From NCBI GenBank assembly GCA_963920635.1, contig OY987298.1, positions 63,137,949 through 63,201,948 of the forward strand: a DNA stretch of 64,000 bases, given 5' to 3'. This stretch comes from Pseudeuparius sepicola. Taxonomy: Eukaryota > Arthropoda > Insecta > Coleoptera > Anthribidae. A model generated the notes under the pieces. It ran no database searches, was not told the DNA's origin, and saw nothing but the letters and a program-made list of their open reading frames with translations. Shown here in pieces: positions 55,136 to 64,000 of the stretch (within the stretch, counting starts at the first letter, position 1; the number at the start of each line of letters is the position of its first letter). The position numbers and the translations under genes are program-made.

Positions 55136-55540
55136 ATAGGTATAATACACTTACAACTAAAAATGTACTTGTAGTTTCATTTAATATTAATACCTAATAG
55201 GAGTTACAAGATATTCCATAATCTTAAACGAAATCTGTGTGTTATTATTTCCTTTTATTTACATTACTTTACAGGTTTATATATTTTACATGCAGCGAAA
55301 CTACTGGGAACTGGGAAACGTAAAATTGAGTAAGTTAATTAAAAGCAACGTATTATTACACATTTTAACACTTAAATATTACCTTTAACAATAACGAAAT
55401 GTTTGGAAAATTATACGTTTTTACGAGGAATTTTATGGAACTGCAGGAACAAGTAATTTTACCTGTACAATTTGGGCATTTTATTTCCAGTGTCAGACAT
55501 GATAAAGTTACCCAGAAATTTGTTACTGTGTAGGGCGGAG

Positions 55541-55845
55541 CTTGCGCCTCTTTTTCCAACATCAAGTGCCCGCGAACGCCTCCATTCGAGGCGGATCGCA
55601 CCCCGTAACGACCGCGCGCCGCGCCGGGAGCGCTGATTACACAGAGGTCGCCCGGCAACAATGGGCCCCCCTTATTAGATGAAATCACTGCTTTCCGGGC
55701 AAATTAGCGTCTCCGTGACGCTGTTTTATTCTGTGGGAGAGGCGTAGGTGTGCGGCGAGCGGGCGGACAATGGACGCGGCCCGTCCATCGGCCCCGCCGA
55801 GGCCGGGGACCCGCGTAGGGGGACCTGGGAACGTCGGGGTGTTCT
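55541..55845. other. GC-rich island, possible conserved non-coding element
   Basis: A strongly GC-rich, repeat-free 300-bp block. The minus-strand frame over it has no recognisable domain and does not match the Hth segment expected upstream of MVQAIQVL. Confidence 0.3.
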
Positions 55846-56240
55846 TGTAATTACTTGCCGGCTATTTCGGCAAAACAAATTCGACGAATAATGGTGAACT
55901 TATCTTCACGATTAGATTGGGTTGATTCCAAGTAGAGATTGTTTCAACAAAAACCGATACCTATACAGGCTATCCCAGGAAATAAGTACCAACATTTTGA
56001 CCACGCGAATTTAGCTTGTCAAAAGCAACAACTTTTTCCTTTTTTTTTACTCGTTTTTTCCGGTGTGTTTCTCATTAAAACAACACTATAGGTCGCTTAT
56101 GGATAAAGTAACGAAGTAACGCACGGCAATCGATAATTCACAATCTTCATATTTTTTACTAGCTTCCTGCCGGTCAGGCACGAGCCATTTTTTATAAAAA
56201 ATATAGTTGTATTTACAGGGATTGGGGGTGTGGTGCAGGT
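55846..56240. other. intronic sequence, nothing recognised
   Basis: AT-rich spacer between the island and the hAT-like MITE. Confidence 0.25.
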
Positions 56241-56248
56241 GCTGGAAC

Positions 56249-57049
56249 CAGGGGCGGATTTAGGAATGGTCTTTGTGGGCTGCAGCCCAAGGCCCCTTTT
56301 ACACAAGGGGCCCCGCCGGCCCCGGCCCACCGAACTATATTCAAACTGGAAAATCGGACGACAGAGGTATCATCTGATTGGTTCTATTAGTTAGTTTTAT
56401 GGGCATGCGCACTGCGGGATCACCATCTGCCAGGTCCGTATACCGGCCAAATTTGTTGTTTACGTTGTGCGGCTGTACTTGTACGTTGCATTGTGCTTGT
56501 TTTTAACCTGCAGCTGATAAACAGCAGTTTATATTAATTGATATCGGTATATTTATTTATTGTTTTATTTGCGTAAGACACAAATTACTATTCGTATATT
56601 CGTATATACGTAAAAATCGGTAAGACCGGATCTGTGCGTCCTCTCTCAGATGGACAAGCTGATGTACAAATAAGCATGCGCGGACAACTGATGCGCGATA
56701 GGTCGTAATTTAGGATGCTTCTCGTTGTGGCACTGGTTTTCCAGTTTGAATATAGTTCAGTGCCCCGGCCCCACCGCGGTGAAATAAAAAAAATCATTCA
56801 CAAAAAAATTTAAATAAATTAGGCACACAGCGTCAATTGCGGGCCCTGCTGCCATCTATAGGTTATTATTTGCTTGAGAAACGCTTCGCTTGAATCAACT
56901 GATCTTTCGTTTTGGTGAAGTGTGAAGTAGTAATTTATACATATTGTAAAGAAGAAAAAGCAGTTTTCTGACAACCGAAACAAACGGGGGGGCCGGGGGG
57001 GCATAATAGTGTAAGCCCATAGGACCCCAAAACTTACGGTCCGCCCCTG
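56249..57049. mobile_element. 801-bp hAT-type element with exact 8-bp TSD
   Basis: It starts caggggcgga and ends tccgcccctg. GCTGGAAC is duplicated exactly at 56241-56248 and 57050-57057. The CAGGG terminus and 8-bp duplication fit hAT. Inner inverted blocks occur (actatattcaaactggaaa at 56333 against its complement near 56738; ggcccc-rich blocks at 56305 and 56765), suggesting a nested or rearranged interior. No transposase frame. A deleted relative lies at 1710-1825. Confidence 0.88.
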
Positions 57050-57057
57050 GCTGGAAC

Positions 57058-57730
57058 ATTTTTTGACAATACCGGCTTTGCACTGTTTCCTAACCTACTC
57101 AAAGATTTGGCAGATAAATTTTACACATTGCACTTATATAAAATGGATATTTTCCCGATCGCGGCAGACAAATTCCCAATAGTATTATTGTTGTAATGTT
57201 GCAAATTATTCTGGCATTAATTCGGCCCCATTTTTCTGTTTTATTACGTATGTTATTGCATAGTCAACCGCAAGAGTGTTTATTAATTATGCTCCAATGG
57301 TGGGTAACAAAAATACATTAAAATTGTAACAATATTTATCTTGATAACTAAGAAGTTTCCTAAAAACGTTATTTGAAAAAAGTTGTCCTGTTTGATGGGT
57401 TGGATACGTGTCGTGGTTAAAATTATTGCACTTAATTTTGTATCACCCTGTATGCAATGGTAAAGCATATCCCGCATTATCAACCATGGTCGACATACCA
57501 GCAGTAAGTACCAACTAACCAAAGTTTTGATAGACTCCCTCCAACAATTTAAGCAAACAACCCGCATAGATTGTTTCACACAGCTGTCAGTAAAAAACTG
57601 CGCATCCCCTGGTGGCTCAGCTTGGTTCGACTACGATGTTAGTAAGAATTTACGTTGATCTTATTATGAGTGAGAAGTATGGACGCTGATCTTATTACGA
57701 GTTAAACGAGTATATGGATATTGAAGAATA
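57058..57730. other. intronic sequence, no gene seen
   Basis: A weak direct repeat (gctgatcttattacgag / gttgatcttattatgag) lies at about 57687 and 57654. Otherwise featureless. Confidence 0.3.
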
Positions 57731-57903
57731 TACCGTACTTTCACCGTTTTGGTAGACATAGGGGAATAGGCCGCGCGTCCAGCTAGGTTTGTCAGTCGTT
57801 GGCGGAGGGAGTACACAGTAGTCCCGCACCGCTTATCAACGAACCTAGCCGAATACACGGCGGCATGCCGCCCTATGTATACTAAAACGGTGAAAGTACG
57901 GTA
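57731..57903. mobile_element. 173-bp MITE with TA target site
   Basis: The TIRs taccgtactttcaccgtttt (57731) and the complement ending ggtgaaagtacggta (57903) match over about 32 bp and are flanked by TA on both sides (57729-57730, 57904-57905). The interior is GC-rich and unpaired. Tc1/mariner-type is inferred from the TA site. Confidence 0.8.
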
Positions 57904-57905
57904 TA

Positions 57906-58420
57906 GCAAAATCAAAGATATTTTCACAATAATTAGAGTGCCAGTAGGGACCGAGATGAACTCAAGAAAACTAAGAAAGGTTCCATCAATAATGAATGGT
58001 CTTAAAATTTTTAGATCCAAATGTAATGTAATAAGCTAATTTATAATGATACATATTTGATATTAGACACTACTAAAATACATCCATATTATATTTCTTA
58101 ATTGTTTTTCCTTCGAATTTCACCTTTAAATGCTTCCACTTGGTCTTGATGAATAGATTTACGTTCGAACGTTAGATCAATGGCCCTGCATGCCGATGCA
58201 TGTATCTATATATCTCTATATATCTTCGATAATTAATGTAACTTCATCTGATTGTGGTTATATGTGGAACCGATACTTTTTCTTTTTTATACGATCAAAC
58301 GCATTACATAAACTCCGCCGGGATGAGAACATATGTCAAGATAACGATCTAGATCTCTAGCCGGGAATTTTTATTGAGAAATATCGTCGAATTTTTATTC
58401 TCTCATCAATATTCGGCCAG
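57906..58420. other. intronic sequence, nothing recognised
   Basis: No repeats or frames of note. Confidence 0.25.
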
Positions 58421-59135
58421 TTTATGTGGCCAATTACCAGTTCAACAACTTCTTTCGTCCGGGCCGGGGGGGCCGTGGATTTTATTTCCCGGGCGTTAGT
58501 TTCACGGTATCGAATTTTGAGTTTACGGTCGTCGATCGTAAACAGCGCATGGGTAAAATACACACACCTCGCGAGGAGGCGCGATTATAAGAAGGTGGGG
58601 ACCACACGCAGGCCGCCGCGGTGGTCACAGGTCAAGCGAGAATGCGACCCGATCACTATTCGGGCTGTTAAAAATCGGACGTGCGAACGCGGGAACCCGA
58701 AGCGACGCTTATTTATTTCAAGGGAATCTTATTCCTACTGCACGCATAATAAGGCACCATGCGGTACCAGGTACCAATCTCTGGCTATTGCAACTGTGAG
58801 GAGGTAGTTGAACATAAATTTTATCGACCCCAGGAAACCTAAGGGAAAACTGCCTATGCCTGAATACGCATTTGATAGACATAGAAAGGCCACTGCGAAT
58901 ATGGTGGAGGCAGTGTGGCCGCCGTTACCCTTTGAGTCTCGACCCCGCCGATAACCATGAAAGACGCAACGCAGTTCATCTGTACCTAAACAGTCCTGTC
59001 GACGGTAGATAATGGTGAAGGCGACGGGAACGGAGTACTTCCTTTTGTGGTTCCAGTTATTCTAGTTTTGGTCCCCCCGCTACCTGGACTATTTCCAGAC
59101 GTATCGAGCCGGTAGCGGCAAGCCTTTGACTGGAA
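58421..59135. other. GC-rich island, possible conserved non-coding element
   Basis: The longest island in the window (about 700 bp in two lobes, 58440-58700 and 58860-59120). Repeat-free, with open frames on both strands and no recognised protein. Confidence 0.35.
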
Positions 59136-61089
59136 GAGATCAAACTAAGTGAAGCTACTATGGATAGGTACAAAGGTGATATAGCGTAGATAGTTTATTT
59201 TAGATATACGGTTGTGGCATTATTTATTATTGAAAAATATCAAATGCCATTACAAATAAGATAACAGTTTTTTTTTTCAATGGCATGAAATACTAAATTG
59301 GCCTGGGTATACCTCGTCTCCTTCTCGTTTCTGTGTAGGTTTTACTGTTTCTATAGCGGACATAGAATTTTTGTGATTTATTTATGGTGCGACAAAACAG
59401 ACTGTCGTCCGTGCCAAGACATGCGAGACCCGCTATAATGTCAGGGTCTCTTAATTCGCTAATTAATTGCTCTAGATCGGTTACATCGTATTTTTTACTT
59501 CTTGGATGATAATGAATTTATGTGTACCGCTAGTAATCCGCAGTCGAGTTTTGGGCACACAGCCCGCGCTCCCGAAAAAACCTAAACTTCTTCACATTGC
59601 CAAAATTAATTAGGTTCGTTTAATGACTCATTAAAGTTTTAATTAGAATGAGTTGTAAAACACGCGGTGCGTTCTCAAAAGATTGTTATGGTCGAGGTTG
59701 GAAACTCCCAAGATATACGGCCTTTTGTCTCGCAAGAATGTAGACTGGCAATAATTAATATAAAGCAAATAGGCTAATTGGAAAAATATCACAGACATTG
59801 AGGGATGTAGGTCGTAGGTGTGAGGCGTGCCAAACAAATTAAAATTAAATTCGCAAGTTATAATTAGAGGTTAGCGACATGGCATTCCCAAAAGGGGCTC
59901 TAGCAAAATGACAATAATTGATATTGACAAATTTTAATGTATGTTTAAATGCTAATTAAAAATGTTAGTGGACAGATGAAAAGGACCACGTAAACCCGAG
60001 CATCAAATAAACTAAAAACAATGAGACCTAAGCCATCCACATAAAATATTGTCAAAGAAATAAAAACAATAATAATTTATAATCAATATATCATTCTAAT
60101 AACTATTCATTTCACAAAACATTAATAAAAAAGCTATTAATTTTATATGCCAGTTAAAATGATATACATCCAAGTCGTTGCTTTTGTGGACTTTGTTGAT
60201 TTTCTCATGACATAAAATTTCCCCTTTTTATTTCTGTATGAAGAAATTAACCCTGGAATAAGTAATCCTAATTAAAAAGTCGCTTAACAATAGACAAAAC
60301 GATAAAAACTTTAACGATTTACCAGTTACACGGTTTCCTTCATAATAAATATGTTTTAACTGGCTAATTCGTCAATATAGATGATTTACAGTCAATAAAT
60401 TTCAACTTCCCGCAAATCATTTATCTTTTACGATTTAACAGCTCTGGTCCCACTTGGCAGCATTAGCATATTATTACTTTTTCGGATAAAAGTTACGATA
60501 TCGACATAATGGGCGCATAAAACAAATAACTTCTATCATATTACAAAATCATAGTGTCCACTAAAAGGCTCCAATCAAAGCTTTCGTAATTGATGAACCT
60601 GTACGTGTTTTGGCAAATCAATGTTTCGTCGAGATTATTGGCGCGCCGAGTATCATTTATGACGTGAAGACGGGCATAGTTTATGTTTTTTCCGATAAAG
60701 ATGCTCTGGGTTCGTAAAAATTGAATTGCAAATTTGAGCACAAGTGCCTTATTTAAATTATTAATGAGCCTAGATATAATGAATTAATTAATTCTCCATA
60801 TTTATCTTGAGCGAGTCCAGCTCCTCGAGCTTATAGTTTTTTTTATATCGTTCGCCGGATTCCAATTTCTGTTTTACTGTTTTATTAGATGCGGCCGATT
60901 AAATAATGTGTTCTAGTAAAATAAAAGAAACTAGTTCACTATACCTGAGGTAGATACAACAAAAGCCCAGTTCATAATATTTATAACTAGATACTACTGA
61001 CCAACGCAGGTGTTGTAAACATTTTTAAGCGGGTTGCCGTCGTTGCTCCTACCAATTGTTGCACTTTAAAAATATAACATTTAAGATTT
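59136..61089. other. AT-rich, repeat-free stretch, possible conserved block
   Basis: Nearly 2 kb without recognisable transposons, unusual for this window. It contains many TAAT/ATTA-type words (for example attaattaatt at 60785) and GC patches at 59385-59560 and 60600-60720. Absence of insertions could mean constraint. No coding exon was recognised. Confidence 0.35.
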
Positions 61090-62470
61090 AAGGTAATAAT
61101 GCGGAATTGGCAAACTTGCAGTTTTAGATGATAGTTACTTCAAACTTGTAATTGTGTATTTATAATTGTCAGTTTAAACTGAACTGAAGGTTTAAGATTT
61201 AGGATGGTCCCAGTGATTAGACTATAGAAGCTGCCTATTTTGTTTTTTTTGTGGTTTTCGTCGGTCAAGATACAATAATGCCGAAAAAATGACAAGTGGA
61301 CAGCGCAAATATTTTTTGAGTGAAAGAAAAAAGAAATATATACCTACACAGTGTCCCCGAACAGGTGAAACGACTCTTGAAAACGGCAAAAAAAATCGAG
61401 TTGAAATTTACTGAGCTTTTGGGTATCAGCCCTCCTTGGTTTGCAAGTAATTTTTGACATAATTTTAGTTTCGAAAAATCAAGTATGCCTTGGATATTTC
61501 GAAAAAACTGTTTTTTTTTTCACTAGTAAAGTGCCTTTCCTAGAGGAGTTACGGCAAAATGTTATTAAGAAAAGTTGTTCAAAATGAAAAACTGAGTATG
61601 TGTACAAAATTTCAAAATCCTAGGCCTATACTTTGATTTTTTGCTTTTTTACTAAAAAAAGTGAGTAAAGTGCCCTTTTGCTTTTCCCCAATTTTCTAGT
61701 AAAAAAGAGCAAAAAATCAAAATAGGCTTAGGATTTTTGGAAAGTTACTCAGTTTTTCATTTTGAACAACTTTTCTTGATAACATTTTGCCGTAACTCCT
61801 ACAGCAAAGGCACTTTATTAGCGTAAAAAACAGTTATTTCTAAATATATCCAAGGCATACTTGAATATTCAAAACTAAAATTATGCTAAAAATTACTTTC
61901 AAACCAAGCAGGGCTGATCCCCAAAATCTCAAATTTCAACTCGATTTTTTTTGTCTTTTACAAGAGACGTTTCACCTATCTGGTGACACAGTGTATACCT
62001 ATATATACATTATATAAATATTTAGATTTTTAGATAATTGTCACTTTGGACTTGCAATGTCAATTTAAACTTGCAAGCATGTATAATGGCAAGTTTACAC
62101 TAAGAATAATTATTATAAGCGTAGAACGAACATCGAAACTAAAACATCACTTCTTGTTTAAATATACAATTATGTATAATTATCGTTAGTTTGAACTTGA
62201 AATTTTAAATATTTGTAATAATAATTGTCCGATTAAATTTGCAATTATCATGTATAATTGTCAGTTTAGATTTGCAGTTTTAGATAATTTCCAATTTACC
62301 TATCTATAACAGTTGGCAATTTAAACTTGCAGTTTCAGATAATTGTAAGTTTAAACTTGCAATTTGCAATTATGTAGGTAGATATTTGATATTAATATTT
62401 TAGGTAATTGTCAGTGTTAACTTAACTGACAGTGAGATAAAACGACAAGTTTAAACTGACAATAATACAT
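61090..62470. repeat. degenerate AT-rich repeat tract, split by a MITE
   Basis: Loose units of the type gtttaaacttgcagttttagataattgtca recur at 61105-61200 and 62025-62460, about a dozen in all, with variable spacing (roughly 30-60 bp) and some inverted units (gacaagtttaaactgacaat). The tract is interrupted by the 647-bp element at 61347-61993. Confidence 0.6.
61347..61993. mobile_element. 647-bp foldback element with exact 8-bp TSD
   Basis: It starts cacagtgtccccgaacaggt and ends with the complement of cactgtgtcaccagataggtg. TATACCTA is duplicated exactly at 61339-61346 and 61994-62001. The inverted similarity runs through almost the whole element (arms about 61347-61650 and 61690-61993; gttacggcaaaatgttat, gttgttcaaaatgaaaaact, aaagtgccttt). 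An 8-bp duplication fits hAT-like elements. No frame. Confidence 0.85.
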
Positions 62471-62680
62471 AATGCTATGATTTTCCTTGTTCAATCAAAA
62501 TATTTGTACGTGATATATAATGATTCAATAATAGCAAAAGTTTGTTGATTTTAAGATTCAAGCTAAACTGGAATATTGTTTGGTCCTTAACGAAATAGGA
62601 TATTTTCAAAGCTTTATAAATAAACTAATATGATTCCTCTTGGTTGTAGCTAGTGAGGGAATATATTTTGTAAATTTATT
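62471..62680. other. AT-rich spacer, nothing recognised
   Basis: No feature is seen. Confidence 0.25.
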
Positions 62681-63125
62681 TTCGAGTTATGTTGAGGTTC
62701 TCGTGCAGAAAAATCGAATCGTCTTCCCTAATTTATGACGTTTTGATGCAAATGGTATCTATCAGCATTCCGGAAGAGATGCTTCACAGTGATTTTCAAC
62801 CCTTCAGGGTCGTTATTTCGCCAGCGCCTGGCTGGCTCGCAAATTATTTCCAACGGGGAAGCACAGGGGGCGATGTTGCTCCGTAATTAAATTTAGCTAG
62901 TAATGACATTAGTGGATGTAAATCGAGGGTTGAGTTACATAAAAATTGCTCCCTAGTTTGTCGTTTGCCAGCCCATGCTTTCTCTCTCTAGCCCGCCAGC
63001 GCGATTAACATATGCCGACAGAATTTAATTTTACCGGGGAATATTTAATTTTAATCTTTTTGCGTGGTGCGTGGCAAAGCGGCGTGATTTCGCACGGAAT
63101 GTACAGTTGTTGATTTAATTTCGCA
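62681..63125. other. island of raised GC content, possible conserved non-coding element
   Basis: Repeat-free, GC-richer, with AT-rich homeodomain-type words (aatttaatttta, gatttaattt) between GC blocks. No recognised protein. Confidence 0.3.
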
Positions 63126-63516
63126 GTAAATTTAAACAGCTTACGCTCAGCGGAAAAAAAAAGAATCATGACACCAAAAATACAATAAAAATTATTTTAA
63201 TCAAATAATGGATGTCTACTACTACTACTAGTCTTTTTGCAAATACTTTATCTGTTGTACGATGAAAATAATTTATTTGTTTAGTGAAAAAATCAATAAA
63301 TAATAATTATTAATAATACATTATTAAAAGTGTTAGAACTAGTATGTTTATTTCATTTTTATTTATATATTTCATATTCAAATTAATAAATAAAATGAAA
63401 CGGCAATTAATGAATAAATTAACCCTCCAAAGGTACTTAAAACTTGTGTGTGGGATTTAATAAAATAAATAAAACAAAATAGGTAGGTACCTATATTCCT
63501 TATTCATGTTCATGTT
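63126..63516. other. AT-rich spacer, nothing recognised
   Basis: A low-complexity A/T stretch before the satellite. Confidence 0.25.
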
Positions 63517-64000
63517 CACGAATGCGTGGTTGAAAACATTTGCGGGGCAAAAACTACCCCTTCCCACCCCCGAAAGTTTGTTTTTAATTTTATTATTGTC
63601 TTTTTTGAAAACCCATTCACTACATCCCTTATTTCACGAATCTGGGGGTTGAAAACATTTACGGGGCAAAAACTACCCATTCCAACCCCCGGAATTTCGT
63701 TTATAATTTGATTATTGCCGTTTTTTGAAAACACATTCACTACATCCCTTATTTCACGAATCTGGGGTTGAAAACATTTACGGGGCAAAAACTACCCCTT
63801 CCCACCCCCGGAAGTTCGTTTTTAATTTGATTATTGCCGTTTTATGAAAATGCAATCACTATATTCCTTATTTCACGAATCCGTGGTTGAAAACATTTTC
63901 GGGGCAAAAACTACCCCTTACCACGCCAGAAAGTTTGTTTTTAATTTGATTATTGTCGTTTTTTGAGAACACATTCACTACATCCTTTATTTCACGAATC
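63517..64000. repeat. tandem satellite, ~119-bp unit, four copies, runs off the window
   Basis: Units begin cacgaat at 63517, 63635, 63755, 63874 and 63993 (periods 118, 120, 119, 119). Each contains gttgaaaacattt, cggggcaaaaactacccctt, a ccacccccg segment, ttttaatttgattattg, and cattcactacatcccttatt. Units are roughly 85-92% alike by eye. The array continues beyond 64000, so its size is unknown. Confidence 0.92.

Noticed and set aside
63517..64000. CRISPR-like array at the right edge
   Set aside because: The whole ~119-bp unit is repeated with no unique spacers, in a eukaryotic intron; it is a satellite.
1..64000. tRNA, rRNA or snRNA genes
   Set aside because: No cloverleaf with A and B boxes, and no rRNA or snRNA core sequence was recognised by eye; a covariance-model scan was not possible.

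Overview
This window is insect nuclear DNA. It lies inside one very large gene on the minus strand, which I identify as homothorax (hth), the arthropod orthologue of vertebrate MEIS, a TALE-class homeodomain cofactor of Hox/Extradenticle. Two adjacent coding exons of the MEIS domain are present with consensus splice sites. A 51-bp exon at 52613-52663 encodes MVQAIQVLRFHLLELEK. A 195-bp exon at 33116-33310 starts [19 protein letters not shown] and ends in a [17 protein letters not shown] tail. They are joined in phase 0 by a 19.3-kb intron. The flanking introns run off both ends (over 11 kb upstream, over 33 kb downstream). The 5' coding exons and the homeodomain exons are not in the window. 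I cannot name the order or species.

Everything else is intronic and has two textures. AT-rich DNA is packed with transposable elements and foldback repeats. Scattered through it are about 16 GC-rich, repeat-free islands of 200-700 bp. In a developmental gene of this type these are plausible conserved regulatory elements, but conservation cannot be tested from one sequence.

Mobile elements, left to right. There are four copies of a ~565-bp dispersed repeat (R565) with a terminal hairpin (6.97, 9.33, 10.95 and 34.36 kb). A nested 2.1-kb inverted-repeat element lies at 13.7-15.8 kb, and an 862-bp element with a near-perfect ~145-bp hairpin at 18.1-19.0 kb. A TIR element at 21.0-22.0 kb contains a decayed Penelope-like end, and a 300-bp MITE of self-complementary units lies at 24.1 kb. 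A Penelope-like retroelement (RT + GIY-YIG) sits at 26.0-28.3 kb with inverted pLTRs, hammerhead-like cores and a 12-bp target-site duplication. A hAT-type MITE is at 31.7 kb, and a 2-kb TIR element at 33.4-35.4 kb carries an R565 copy. A dead Tc1/mariner-type transposon (DD41D spacing) at 37.2-39.3 kb carries an inverted duplication of its own 3' end. A small MITE is at 41 kb. A 5.9-kb P-superfamily THAP transposon at 42737-48680 has an exact 8-bp TSD, and its 1.04-kb internal-deletion derivative lies in inverted orientation at 50268-51309. Several foldbacks, hAT-like MITEs, a degenerate repeat tract and a ~119-bp satellite (63.5 kb to the end) complete the right side.

The most notable points are the P-type element with a KP-like deletion derivative whose junction is a 7-bp microhomology; the read-through frame and candidate regulated splice site after the STPDV exon of hth; the Penelope element with its hammerhead cores; and the many long inverted repeats in an intron that must be transcribed with hth.
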